A stretch of DNA of 64,000 bases from Couchioplanes caeruleus (GCF_023499255.1 NZ_CP092183.1:2363501-2427500), one strand, 5' to 3'. Shown: positions 8,799 through 17,470, numbered from the stretch's first letter. Made by a program: numbers and translations. Notes: a model not told the origin generated them from the sequence alone.

Positions 8799-8873
8799 GG
8801 GCGATTAGCTCAGCGGGAGAGCGCTCCGTTCACACCGGAGAGGTCACTGGTTCGATCCCAGTATCGCCCACCA
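8799..8873 (+). tRNA. tRNA-Val (anticodon CAC)
   Basis: The cloverleaf is clear. Acceptor arms GGGCGAT and ATCGCCC pair (8799-8805 with 8863-8869), the D arm contains AGCTCAGCGGGAGAGC, the anticodon arm CTCCG-TTCACAC-CGGAG gives anticodon CAC at 8831-8833, and the T arm has GGTTCGATCCC. The mature body is 8799-8870 and CCA is encoded at 8871-8873. It is the integration site of the element to the right. Confidence 0.95.
8830..8873. other. attachment site (attL) in the tRNA 3' half
   Basis: The serine recombinase gene reads into the tRNA 3' half and ends there, so the crossover core must lie within or next to this stretch and the integrated element restores the tRNA. The exact core cannot be set because the matching copy at the other end of the element was not found in the window. 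Confidence 0.6.
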
Positions 8874-10473
8874 CAGTTGGCAGTGCGCGAACCATCTGGT
8901 TCGCGTCACGGTCGGTAAGGGTCAGCCCATCGTGGGCTGGCCCTTCGTCGTTTCCGGCGCGCGGGAGCTTAAAGATGGGTCGGACGGTGTCGTCCGCGAT
9001 GATTGTGATCTCGTGGATCAGGGTTTCAAAGAGTGCCTTGCGGGCGTTGTGCGTCTCGTTCGCGAGGATGTGTCGGATCTGAGTCCGTACCGCTGCCAGG
9101 TCAGCTGGCGTGAGCGCCTCGGGTGGCTGTTCGAGGTCGAGTTCGAGTTCGGATTTGCGGGCGCGCAGTGCCTTGGCTTGGATCTTGAGGGTGTCCAAGC
9201 GAGCGCGGATCTCGGGTGCGTCGTCGTCGAGGGTGCCTTTCTCGAAGGCGGTGAGGTAGCGGTCGACAGCACCGGCGTTGTCGCGGATCTCTTTCTTGAC
9301 GGTGGCGAGCTGTTCACGTTTCGCGGCCGTTGAGCTGGCATGGGTTTGCTGGAAGCGGATGATCGCGTCGGTGATCAGTTGGTGGCCGGTTGTGTAGAAG
9401 TCGAGCAGGGCTTCGCTGATGGCGGCTTCTAGGTCGTCGGCGTTGAAGCGGTGGATGTCGCAGCCGGCCTTGTTGCCGTAGCGGGCGCGGCTCCAGCAGG
9501 TGTAGTAACGGTAGGTCTTGGAGCGTCCGGTTGCGGCGGTGCCGATGTAGCCGCGTCCGCATTGCGGGCAGCGGATGAGCCCAGTGAGGATGTAGGAGGA
9601 CGGGTTGGCGGCGCGCTGCCCGATCTGGGCGGAGCGTCGACCGAGGATGTCCTGGGCGCAGTCGAACTGGGCCGCGCTGATGAGCGGTTCGTGGGCGTCG
9701 GGTACGACGATGTCGCGGAAGGTCTTCTCGCCACGGTAGGTGCGGTTGGTCAGGATCATCTCAACGGTGTGCTGCGACCACGGTTTGCCGAGCCGGGTAC
9801 GCAGTCCTTCGCCGTTGAGGCGTTCTGCGATGGTCTTGGTGCCGAGTCGGTCCGTGGTGTAGAGGTCGAAGATCCTGCGGACGGTCGCGGTCTCGGCTGG
9901 GTTGGGAACGAGTTTGTCGAGGTTGCGGTCGATGTTGTAGCCGAGAGGGCGGGCCCCGCCGGTCCACAGTCCCTTGGCGGCCTTGCGTTCCATCCCGGCG
10001 ATGACGCGGTCGATGATGGTCTCGCGCTCGAACTCCGCGAACACGCCAAGCATCTGGACCAGCATCCGACCGACCGGGGTGGCGGTGTCGAACGGCTCGG
10101 TCGCGGAGCGGAAGGCCACGGCGGCGTCGGCGAGTTCGTCGAGCAGGCCGGTCAGGTCGCGCAGGCTGCGGGAGAACCGGTCCACCCGGTAGACCAGCAG
10201 GGTGTCGAACAGGCCGGCCCGTGCAGCACGAAGCGCTTTCTGGAGTTCCGGGCGGTCGGTGCTGGCCCCGGAGGCGTCATCGGAGTAAACGGCCACGATC
10301 TCCCAGTCCCCCGGCTGGGACGCGACGAAGGCGCGGAGCTTGGTTTCCTGCGCTTCCAGGCTGAAGGGCTGGTGGTCCTCGTCGGTGGAGCGGCGAAGGT
10401 AGATCGCGATCCGGCGGCTGGTGTCATCGATGATCTGTCGGACACGGGAGGATGTACGGGTTCGTTTAGCCAT
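8830..10473 (-). CDS. large serine recombinase (site-specific integrase)
   Basis: This 547-residue protein has three parts. The resolvase-type catalytic domain carries nucleophile Ser29 (YLRRSTDE) and the arginines of YRVDRFSRSL near 95-104. A recombinase domain covers about 165-290. A zinc ribbon uses Cys302, 305, 326 and 338, and a coiled-coil region follows. The ATG at 10473 was chosen because GAGGTG lies six bases upstream. Its last 14 codons, ending in GDTGIEPVTSPV, are antisense to the tRNA-Val 3' half, and its TGA (8830-8832) overlaps the anticodon loop. It should integrate, and with a directionality factor excise, the ICE at this tRNA. Confidence 0.92.
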   Translation of the reverse strand: MAKRTRTSSRVRQIIDDTSRRIAIYLRRSTDEDHQPFSLEAQETKLRAFVASQPGDWEIVAVYSDDASGASTDRPELQKALRAARAGLFDTLLVYRVDRFSRSLRDLTGLLDELADAAVAFRSATEPFDTATPVGRMLVQMLGVFAEFERETIIDRVIAGMERKAAKGLWTGGARPLGYNIDRNLDKLVPNPAETATVRRIFDLYTTDRLGTKTIAERLNGEGLRTRLGKPWSQHTVEMILTNRTYRGEKTFRDIVVPDAHEPLISAAQFDCAQDILGRRSAQIGQRAANPSSYILTGLIRCPQCGRGYIGTAATGRSKTYRYYTCWSRARYGNKAGCDIHRFNADDLEAAISEALLDFYTTGHQLITDAIIRFQQTHASSTAAKREQLATVKKEIRDNAGAVDRYLTAFEKGTLDDDAPEIRARLDTLKIQAKALRARKSELELDLEQPPEALTPADLAAVRTQIRHILANETHNARKALFETLIHEITIIADDTVRPIFKLPRAGNDEGPAHDGLTLTDRDANQMVRALPTVVGDTGIEPVTSPV

Positions 10474-10568
10474 GATCATCACCTCAAGATCATTTGTTGG
10501 TGGGGGTGTCGACCGTCGGTCCATCCATGGCCGGGGTCAAGCCACGTACAGGGGCTGGAAACGGCGAA

Positions 10569-10612
10569 CCCGGCGCCGGGATGCTCTGCCTGTCAGAGGT
10601 TCCGGCGCCGGG
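10569..10612 (-). repeat. paired palindromes upstream of the recombinase
   Basis: CCCGGCGCCGGG (10569-10580), itself a perfect palindrome, is repeated as CCGGCGCCGGG at 10602-10612. The two copies can also pair into one long hairpin with a 21-base loop. It lies after the small ORF at 10628 and about 100 bases before the recombinase start, so it may end the small-ORF transcript or bind a regulator. Confidence 0.5.
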
Positions 10613-10627
10613 CGTGGCGTTGTGCCG

Positions 10628-10813
10628 CTAGTGATTGGTGTCGGGCTGGTGTTCCTGCCACCAAGCGGCGATCATCGTGGCGAGCGCGGTGACCGCCTGT
10701 TCGTAGTCGTCGGGTGTCATCGGCACCTCGGCCGGGGCCAGCACATGCACATGCCTCGTTCGGTTACGAGACTGGCGTGTGTCGGAGACGTTGTACGGTG
10801 CCCGGTCATCCAT
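10628..10813 (-). CDS. small hypothetical protein next to the integrase
   Basis: The frame from the ATG at 10813 encodes 61 residues. The C-terminal 30 (MTPDDYEQAVTALATMIAAW onward) form an amphipathic helix and could be a separate product from the ATG at 10720, which has GAGGTG just upstream. The first start lies inside the end of the preceding 24-codon ORF, suggesting coupled translation. Small ORFs next to integrases can be excision factors, but no DNA-binding motif is visible, so no function is assigned. Confidence 0.45.
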   Translation of the reverse strand: MDDRAPYNVSDTRQSRNRTRHVHVLAPAEVPMTPDDYEQAVTALATMIAAWWQEHQPDTNH

Positions 10814-10880
10814 AGGCAGCTCGGCGGTACGGCGTCCTATCGACGTTGAGGTACCGGTTCGGCACGGTCGAGTCGGTCAT
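10806..10880 (-). CDS. 24-residue peptide ORF coupled to the next gene
   Basis: An ATG at 10880 has an excellent ribosome site, GAGGAG seven bases upstream, and opens a 24-codon frame (MTDSTVPNRYLNV...). Its TGA overlaps the start of the next ORF by eight bases. It could be a leader peptide that drives translation of the following small protein. No family is recognised. Confidence 0.4.
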   Translation of the reverse strand: MTDSTVPNRYLNVDRTPYRRAAYG

Positions 10881-10910
10881 CGTCAAGCTCCTCTCGATGG
10901 GCACGAGAAA

Positions 10911-10936
10911 GCCCGCCGAGCGGATGCTCGGCGGGC
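10911..10936 (-). terminator. hairpin after the Hsp70-like gene
   Basis: Ten-base arms GCCCGCCGAG (10911-10920) and CTCGGCGGGC (10927-10936) enclose a 6-base loop, followed on the minus strand by TTTC. It lies about 100 bases past the stop of the Hsp70-like gene and before the ribosome site of the 24-codon ORF, so it is a terminator or attenuator. Confidence 0.6.
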
Positions 10937-11040
10937 GTGTTGTTGGGTCAGGTCTACGGGTGTCTATGCGCGAGCGTCGCCTCGCCAATGTGGCGTCATG
11001 GCGTACGCCTCACGTGCGGGTGCCAGAGGGCGCGTTCGCC

Positions 11041-12666
11041 TCAGATCCTCGTGAGCCACCGCGTGAATGCGTTGTCTGGGGCGGCTTCGCGGGCGGTGTG
11101 AGCGGTCGCGGCGAGGTGCCACCAGATGAGCGTGATGACGTAGGCCGCGGCGAGATAACCGATCGTCCTGACAGCCACGACCAGGGCGTACCCGGGAACC
11201 ACAATGACGCTGATCGCGATGCGGAGGGCGAGGTGTCGGGTGGCGGTGGCAGCGGTGGCAGCTCCGAGCAGGGCGGCACCGATCGCGGCGGTGAGGCCGA
11301 CGACGCCGGTGAGGTTCGTGGGGAAAGTGAGCGTGTAGGCGGAGCGGACGAGATAGACACCGGCCACCGCAGCGGCGATGGGCCAGACAGGCGGCCGCAT
11401 GCGAGGCAGCCAGTCACCGAGTCGCGCGGCGGGAACGTGCGGGGAGACAACGGCGATAATCGCCGCGCAGGCAGCGATCGGGGCAGCTGCGGTCAGCGCC
11501 CAGCGCAGGTACGCCGGGTCGGTCTGGCCGACGCCCACGCCTGCACCGAGGCCCCAGAGCCCGGCGAGGGCAAGGCCGGCTGCTGCCGCACCCAGGTAGG
11601 AACGGCGCAGCAGGTAGCCGGTGGAGGCGGGATCGTTCATACCTTGCGGCGAAAGCCACGTGGTCGGGCCGAGTTGCGCCGCCGCCGTGGCGGCAGTGGC
11701 AGCGACGGCGGCTGCGAGAGCGAGGTTGGCCAGCGGCAGGCGTACGTAGGCGATGCTGCCGGCGATGATCGAGATGTCGGCGCTGGTGACCGTCTGCACC
11801 AGCAGGACAACCGAGGCGGCGGCGAGCACGGCGACCGTGGTCAGGCTGCCGATGGAGAGCCTGGTGCGCGGTAACCTCGTCGTGGCGGCCGTCGCGGCCG
11901 CTGCGGTGCGGACGGTTCCGGTCAGATGCGCGGCGCCTGCGGCTATCTGGTCCGGTTGGTTGAGGACCGTCGGCGGCGGAAGGCCTGTGTTAGCCAGTGC
12001 GGCCTGTGCCGCCGGAGCGGTGGCATCGTGAACCACCAGGACTGTAGCCGCAACGTCAGCGCGGTCGATATCGGCCTCGGCGAGCGCCTGGTTCAGAGCC
12101 GGACCGAGCTGGTCGAGATGCGGTCCCGCTGCCTTGTCCAGGTCGGAGCGTTCGAGAACGAGCGGGTCTGACTCACCGGGCAACAGCACCGGGGCCCGGG
12201 TAGCGCCGATCAGCGCGGTGCGGGCGCGAGCGATCTCCGCCGTGGTCTGCCCATCCAACCCGGCGGGAACGTCGGCGTTGTCCCCCGTCCGTTGCCGGAT
12301 CACGGACGCCACGGCGACGTCGATAGCGGGAGCGTCCGGATCACGAGCAGTCACGGCGGCGAGCTGCGTGTACTGGTCGCTGGCGTCCAGGACCTCAAGA
12401 TGGGGATAGCTGTCGCCGATGGTGCAGACGAGCACGAACCCGCCCGCCAAGCCATCAGTGCCGGGCGCTGCTGCGGCTGCGGCTGCGGCTGCGGCTGCGG
12501 CTGCGGCTGCGGCTGCGGCTGCGGCTGCGGCTGCGGCTGCGGCTGCGGCTGCGGCTGCGGTGACGATGGCGGGTTCGGGCAGTCCGGCGGTAGTGGCCGC
12601 GTGAGTGAGCCGTTGTCTCGACTTCGGTCCCCACGGTTGAGGTGTTGTGAGCGTCAGCGTGGCCAC
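11041..12666 (-). CDS. Hsp70-like protein, second part, with poly-Ala and membrane spans
   Basis: The 541-residue frame starts with GTG at 12666. Residues 1-30 (LTLTTPQPWGPKSRQRLTHA) match the middle of the Hsp70-type nucleotide-binding domain, and later (VLVVHDATAPAAQAAL, then PDQIAAGAAHLTG) its C-terminal part. A poly-Ala run of about 30 residues sits where Hsp70-like proteins read PEPVAAA. The second half has about eight membrane spans. The N-terminal part of the domain is encoded by the preceding ORF, which overlaps by 13 bases in another frame. Either two coupled genes or one frameshifted gene. It diverges from the LysM-BTAD gene, whose start lies beyond that ORF. Confidence 0.65.
   Translation of the reverse strand: MATLTLTTPQPWGPKSRQRLTHAATTAGLPEPAIVTAAAAAAAAAAAAAAAAAAAAAAAAAAAAAAAPGTDGLAGGFVLVCTIGDSYPHLEVLDASDQYTQLAAVTARDPDAPAIDVAVASVIRQRTGDNADVPAGLDGQTTAEIARARTALIGATRAPVLLPGESDPLVLERSDLDKAAGPHLDQLGPALNQALAEADIDRADVAATVLVVHDATAPAAQAALANTGLPPPTVLNQPDQIAAGAAHLTGTVRTAAAATAATTRLPRTRLSIGSLTTVAVLAAASVVLLVQTVTSADISIIAGSIAYVRLPLANLALAAAVAATAATAAAQLGPTTWLSPQGMNDPASTGYLLRRSYLGAAAAGLALAGLWGLGAGVGVGQTDPAYLRWALTAAAPIAACAAIIAVVSPHVPAARLGDWLPRMRPPVWPIAAAVAGVYLVRSAYTLTFPTNLTGVVGLTAAIGAALLGAATAATATRHLALRIAISVIVVPGYALVVAVRTIGYLAAAYVITLIWWHLAATAHTAREAAPDNAFTRWLTRI
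12471..12560. repeat. hexanucleotide microsatellite, 15 units of CTGCGG
   Basis: Fifteen uninterrupted copies of CTGCGG run from 12471 to 12560. In the minus-strand gene they encode alternating GCC and GCA alanine codons. Slippage by whole units keeps the frame, so the repeat can vary poly-Ala length without breaking the gene. Confidence 0.95.
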
Positions 12667-12989
12667 CGGGTACCGACCTGCAGGGAGGCGATGTTGGCGA
12701 CATGAGCCAGCATCGCCGAGACTGCTGCAGCAGGGCGGACGTCAGCCTCTGCGGCATTGCGCAGCGCCGCCATCGGATCGGCAAGGTACGCGTGTGAGGC
12801 CGTGACTGCTGCGACGGTGCCACCTGCGGCGGTTGAGGCGGAGCCGGACTGCTGATCGATCCAGACGCCGCTCGGGAGGCGGGTCTGTCCGTCGAACGTC
12901 ACCGGCCATGTTCGCCCGTCCACCGTGGCGACAGCGGCGGTCCAGCGTGCGCCGAGGTGGACGCTCAGATGAAGATCCCCCGTGGCCAT
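12654..12989 (-). CDS. Hsp70-like protein, N-terminal part
   Basis: This 111-residue ORF (MATGDLHLSVHLGARWTAAV) resembles the first phosphate-binding segment of Hsp70/actin-fold ATPases, but the expected Asp of D-x-G-T is replaced, giving SVHLGARW. It then follows the family pattern of FDGQTRLPSGVW and AEADVRPAAAVSAMLAHV. It stops with TGA at 12654, inside the first codons of the next ORF, which carries the rest of the domain. The split and the degenerate phosphate loop suggest a noncatalytic or decaying Hsp70 relative. Confidence 0.6.
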   Translation of the reverse strand: MATGDLHLSVHLGARWTAAVATVDGRTWPVTFDGQTRLPSGVWIDQQSGSASTAAGGTVAAVTASHAYLADPMAALRNAAEADVRPAAAVSAMLAHVANIASLQVGTRWPR

Positions 12990-13061
12990 GACGGGTAGTG
13001 TCCCGCGCCCGCAGGCGCAGACCCGGTCCCTCAGGGCGATAAGTAGCCAGATCTTCGCACT

Positions 13062-15869
13062 GTGAAAGATCGACGATTATCTGTAGCGCTCGGCCAGCGC
13101 GGGTCGGTACTGAGGATGATTCGGGTCGGACTCGGGGGATCGAAACCGGTGGAAGACGAGCAGCTATCTGAAGCGGCACGCCGCCGAGCGGCGCAGTACG
13201 CCCGGCAGCCCTCCTTGTGGATCCCGCCGAGTCCGGTTGCGGCGTCGCGTCAGCCCTCGATATGGCGGCCGAAGCAGATTCTTCGGACTGTCGTCGCGGT
13301 GGCGCTCCTGGTCGTCGGTCCGCCATGGTTGCTGTGGATCGCGTTCGGCAACCCGGTCGACGTGTGGTCCTCGTGGTGGAATACCGGCCCGTTCGCCGCT
13401 ACCACTGCAGCGTCTTCTGCCGCCGGGTTGCGGGTCCTGCTGATCTGGGCCGGTTGGCTGGTCTGGGCGGCACTCGCGATCCTGCTCGTGGGCAGCGTGG
13501 CCGGTGTGCTCCGCGGCCGTCGGCTTGCCCGGTGGCGGCTGCCTATGCCGCTGCACCGCCTGATCGTCGGACTCACCGGTACCGCCACCGTCGCCGTCGT
13601 CACCGGTCCCGCAGCCGCAGCCGTCGCCGCCCCCGTGGCTCATAGTGTTCCGGCCTCTGTGCCCGAGCGGGCTGCCTTCAGTAACGTGGTGGGTTCCGTA
13701 TCCGGGCCGTCTGCCACCGTGCAAGGCAATGCCGGCAACGCGGAGACGCCGCTGGTCCATGAGGGCCGCATCATGCTCGCGGTCGGCCGCGACCGCTACG
13801 AGCATCACGTCCGTCGGGGCGACACCCTCTCAAAGATCGCCAAGACGTGGCTTCGTGATGCCGATCGCTGGCCCGACATCTGCAAGCTCAATAAACACCG
13901 CCACGTCGCCCGTGGCCAGACCCTGACTGACTGCGACCTCATCTATCCCGGCTGGACCGTGCGCCTGCCCGCTGACGCAGTTCCACCGGCTGATGCCACG
14001 CCCAGTCACCCGCATCGGCCACCGGGCCGGTCAGCACCACCCGTGCCAGCACGGCCCGAATCCACCAACCCGCCGGTCGCAAAGCAGGCCCCGACAACGG
14101 GAAGTCCAGACGCCGAGGGACCGGGGTCAACCCGCTCAGCACCGCCTTCCGCCAGCAACGCCGATGACGACAGCTCGCACCCGCCCACCGGAGGAGACCT
14201 CGTACTGCCCGGCGGCAGCATCATCCCCTGGACGCTTGCCGTTGCGATCACCGCGACCGCCGCTCTCGTCTGGCTGCAACGCCGCCGTCGCTACGTACCC
14301 GGCAGCTCCGAGCAACTGCACGACCTACCCGCCCCGCTCCTTGCCGCTCAACATCACACCCGCCACGCCAGCGCACCGGCACTGCGCGAGCCTGAGGACT
14401 CCGAAACCCTGCCCTCCGGCGGCGTCGGACTGATCGGCTCCAGCGCCGACGCCGCCGCCCGCGGCCTGCTCATCACCGCAATCACCGCGGGCACACCCAC
14501 CGACCCCGCCCAGCGCGCCGAAGTCATCATCGACCGACCCACACTGACTGAACTGCTCGGCGACCCACCGATCGCCGGCTGGCCACGACTGCACATCACC
14601 GACACCCTCGAGCAAGCCCTCACCCTGCTCGACACCCACCTGCTGCGGCGAGCGCGGATCCTCGACGAGCACAACCTCACCGACCTCGACACCCTGCGCG
14701 AAACCACGCCAGCCGAGGAAGCACTGCCGCCACTGCTCCTGATCACCCACTCGGAGCAGGCCACCGACAGCACCCGAGCCCGCATCACCTTCGGCCTCAC
14801 CCAAGAACTGAACATCACCACCGTCGTCCTCGGCCACTGGCCTCACGGCCCCACGCTGTCCGTCTCGGACGACGGCGATGCCCGGCTGGAAACGAGCGCT
14901 GACCACGCCATGCAGCTGGCCGTCCTGGACATCGCTACAACGCGCGATCTCCTCGACGCCGCAAGGGAAGCACATACCGGCCAACCACCCGCCCCCAGCA
15001 CGCGGACACCGACGCCGCCCTCCACCGGCTCGGATCCGAGAACCGGTACAACCGTGCCTGTGGCCGGCGGCCGAGCCGACAAGGCCGCCGTCGACAACAC
15101 ACCACCCCTCACACCGGTCACGACCAAGCGGGCGCGGCTCCGCGTGCTCGGCGAACCGGGTATCGAAGACATCACCGCGGACGGCCGGCCCCTACGCGCG
15201 AAAGCCCTCGAACTCGCCGTGTATCTCGCCGTGCACCCCGACGGCGCCAGCACCCGCGAGATCGGCGAATACCTCGAACCCGACGCCCGCATCAGCCAAG
15301 CCGACCAACGCGTCCACACCAACGCCTCGAACCTGCGCCACGTCCTCGGCCGCGCCGGCACCGCCGACACCCGCAACTCCTACCTCATCAAAACCGCCGG
15401 ACGGTACCGACTCGACCCCGCAACCGTGGACGTCGACCTCTGGAACCTGCGCGACTTACTACGCCAGGCCACCATCGCCTCACAGCCTCGCCGCCAAGAG
15501 CTCCTCACTGCCGCCTGCAACCTGTGCACCGCGCCCCTGGCCGAGGGGCAGGACTACGAATGGATCCAGCCGCACCGCGAAACGGTACGGCGCTGGAGCA
15601 CCGAAGCTCACCTCTCGCTGGCCGACGACCTCCTCGACAGCGATCCCCAAGCCGCATCCGACCTCCTCGACAAAGCGATCGGCCTGGACCGCTACAACGA
15701 AGCCCTCTACACCAAAGCAATGCACGCCCGACACGCACTTGGGGACGCCGACGGCATCCGCACCCTGCTACGCGCCCTCACCAAGGCACTCGCCGACCTC
15801 AACGCTGAACCGCGTGAGGACACCATCGAACTCGCCCGCCATCTGCGCAATAGCCTGACTCGCGCCTGA
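13062..15869 (+). CDS. LysM-BTAD membrane regulator
   Basis: From the GTG at 13062 the protein has 935 residues; the start is uncertain, and the GTG at 13149 has GGGGGA nine bases upstream. Three membrane spans lie in the first 190 residues. A LysM peptidoglycan-binding domain follows at about 246-302 (HHVRRGDTLSKIA to YPGWTVRLP), then a Pro-rich linker, another span near 388-405, and a C-terminal OmpR-like winged helix plus BTAD helical domain (about 695-930). This wall-binding plus SARP-type arrangement is common near actinobacterial conjugative genes. Whether the BTAD end binds DNA or protein is unknown. Confidence 0.85.
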   Translation: MKDRRLSVALGQRGSVLRMIRVGLGGSKPVEDEQLSEAARRRAAQYARQPSLWIPPSPVAASRQPSIWRPKQILRTVVAVALLVVGPPWLLWIAFGNPVDVWSSWWNTGPFAATTAASSAAGLRVLLIWAGWLVWAALAILLVGSVAGVLRGRRLARWRLPMPLHRLIVGLTGTATVAVVTGPAAAAVAAPVAHSVPASVPERAAFSNVVGSVSGPSATVQGNAGNAETPLVHEGRIMLAVGRDRYEHHVRRGDTLSKIAKTWLRDADRWPDICKLNKHRHVARGQTLTDCDLIYPGWTVRLPADAVPPADATPSHPHRPPGRSAPPVPARPESTNPPVAKQAPTTGSPDAEGPGSTRSAPPSASNADDDSSHPPTGGDLVLPGGSIIPWTLAVAITATAALVWLQRRRRYVPGSSEQLHDLPAPLLAAQHHTRHASAPALREPEDSETLPSGGVGLIGSSADAAARGLLITAITAGTPTDPAQRAEVIIDRPTLTELLGDPPIAGWPRLHITDTLEQALTLLDTHLLRRARILDEHNLTDLDTLRETTPAEEALPPLLLITHSEQATDSTRARITFGLTQELNITTVVLGHWPHGPTLSVSDDGDARLETSADHAMQLAVLDIATTRDLLDAAREAHTGQPPAPSTRTPTPPSTGSDPRTGTTVPVAGGRADKAAVDNTPPLTPVTTKRARLRVLGEPGIEDITADGRPLRAKALELAVYLAVHPDGASTREIGEYLEPDARISQADQRVHTNASNLRHVLGRAGTADTRNSYLIKTAGRYRLDPATVDVDLWNLRDLLRQATIASQPRRQELLTAACNLCTAPLAEGQDYEWIQPHRETVRRWSTEAHLSLADDLLDSDPQAASDLLDKAIGLDRYNEALYTKAMHARHALGDADGIRTLLRALTKALADLNAEPREDTIELARHLRNSLTRA

Positions 15870-16070
15870 ACGCCTGAGCCCCAGAACGGAGCCGGGTACG
15901 CCGACGGTGCACAACGTCAAGCGCGGGGAGCCCTCGACCCGCTCCGGGCTAGCCAGCCAGCCCGACGACCCTGCCTTCGCCGTTCACTTTGAGTGACCTG
16001 CCGACGCCAACTGACGGCCGGATCGCGGCAGATCAGTGCGCCGGCGCTGCGCATCGCCCATCCTTCAATC

Positions 16071-16367
16071 ATGAATTCTGCGCACCTTGGTCCTCCGACA
16101 CGTGAGGAGATTGATCATTGGCTTTCCGCCGTGCTCGCGGGCACTCGAACTCGCGACGAGGCGGATCGGTGGGCAGCGCAGTGGCACGGAGGCCCAGCCG
16201 ACAACGCGGTGGACGACGAGGTCGTCTGGTGGGGTCTCGAGCTACTTCACGGCATCGACATGCCCATTGGGCCGAGCGGCATCTTCCTGCACGACGACGC
16301 ACAGGTGAATCATTGGCTCAGCGAGTTCCATAGCCGCTGCGTGGACACCCCACGCGACGACGCCTGA
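16071..16367 (+). CDS. hypothetical acidic protein, 98 aa
   Basis: The ATG at 16071 (MNSAHLGPPTREEIDHWL) opens a 98-residue protein rich in Trp, His and Asp. It has no membrane segment and looks like a compact helical protein. Small acidic proteins of this kind are sometimes toxin immunity proteins, but no toxin gene was found beside it. The frame is open further upstream without a better start. Confidence 0.55.
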   Translation: MNSAHLGPPTREEIDHWLSAVLAGTRTRDEADRWAAQWHGGPADNAVDDEVVWWGLELLHGIDMPIGPSGIFLHDDAQVNHWLSEFHSRCVDTPRDDA

Positions 16368-16518
16368 CTCCTCAACGCACCGCCCCGGTACAGGATGCAA
16401 CCCGACCCCCAGAACTGCGTGCGCGAATCGCCGTAGAAGAGGGCGTCTACGTAAGGCATGCTCGCCAGTCGCCGTCAACTGCGCCGATTGCCGCAGCAAG
16501 TCCTGAGATGCTGGCCTT

Positions 16519-16785
16519 GTGGGCTACCGCGACGATCTGGATTCCGATGTGCAACGCCTCCTGAACGAGCTATGTATTCGGCTGGGGTTTTGCCTTCCTC
16601 CTCAGAGCAGCCGCAGTCTTGTCGAGTCGCCTCCAGCGGGCGTAGATGCTTTCACCGACGCGGTTCTCGAGGCCGAGGGCATGGGCGACATGAGCTACAC
16701 GGATATCCGCCGCCAGGTGCGAGAAGTGGTCGACGACCACATGAGCCGCTGGGCACATGTTGATGGTGGGGATACTGATGGCTGA
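16519..16785 (+). CDS. hypothetical protein, 88 aa
   Basis: A GTG at 16519 opens an 88-residue frame (MGYRDDLDSDVQRLLNELCI) with amphipathic helices and no membrane span. No family is recognised. It lies in a loosely packed stretch of small plus-strand ORFs between the LysM-BTAD gene and IS110. No strong ribosome site is visible. Confidence 0.4.
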   Translation: MGYRDDLDSDVQRLLNELCIRLGFCLPPQSSRSLVESPPAGVDAFTDAVLEAEGMGDMSYTDIRRQVREVVDDHMSRWAHVDGGDTDG

Positions 16786-16951
16786 GCGGCGTACGGCCGA
16801 CAAGCGCCGCGCCAACGGGAACTTGACACTGCCGCTGGGTATCGCTCGGTTCCTCACCAGCGATAGCACGAAGCGATAGCAGCCCGGCTGGCTTAGCTGA
16901 GCCCTGGCAACCACCGCCGGTGTGGTCCCCAAGGCCTAAGATCAACGCCTG

Positions 16952-17359
16952 ATGGTGATACTGCTGCTACCACTGTTCGTGCCGGTCCTTCTGATCGCCG
17001 GCTGGCTTACAGCCCTGCGGTGCCACGGCGTGCCGAGGTCAGTGCTCTTCGGCTGCTGCGCGGCGCTCCCCGTGTTGTGTGTGGTAGTCGGCACCATCCT
17101 GGGCAACGCCGAGGACCGCCAGCAGCCTCCGGGGTGCCGCGACGGCACCGCGGCTGGACTGGAGTGTGGTTTCGGTGTCGGCCATTTCGCCGGTTACCTC
17201 GCTGCCGTCACTGGAACTGCCACCCTCGCATTGCTGGCTGTCGTCTCTTTCATCGTTTGGAAGGTGCGCAGCTCCTCATATCGCGGCCTTCCCGCACTGT
17301 CTTCCGACTTGCAGGGAACGGTCCGAGGGCCGTCGCCTCGGCATGATCAGGTGCACTGA
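16952..17359 (+). CDS. hypothetical membrane protein with about three spans
   Basis: The 135-residue protein has hydrophobic spans at about 3-21, 30-48 and 77-102, with two cysteines (PGCRDG, LECGFG) in the loop between spans two and three that could pair outside the cell. The C-terminus is basic. No family is recognised. Confidence 0.5.
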   Translation: MVILLLPLFVPVLLIAGWLTALRCHGVPRSVLFGCCAALPVLCVVVGTILGNAEDRQQPPGCRDGTAAGLECGFGVGHFAGYLAAVTGTATLALLAVVSFIVWKVRSSSYRGLPALSSDLQGTVRGPSPRHDQVH

Positions 17360-17470
17360 TCTCGGCATGAGCGTGCGTCGGACCGCTGCCGGCGTCCGCC
17401 AAGCTGGGCGAAGGCTCACTTCCGGCCGCCGTGCGCGGTCGGCGGCAGAACAGAGCGCACAAGCCCCACC

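Noticed and set aside
12471..12560. CRISPR-like repeat array
   Set aside because: The unit is six bases with no spacers; it is a microsatellite. No CRISPR array or cas gene was seen anywhere in the window.
12419..12604. Plus-strand poly-Ala ORF
   Set aside because: It is only the other strand of the CTGCGG repeat.
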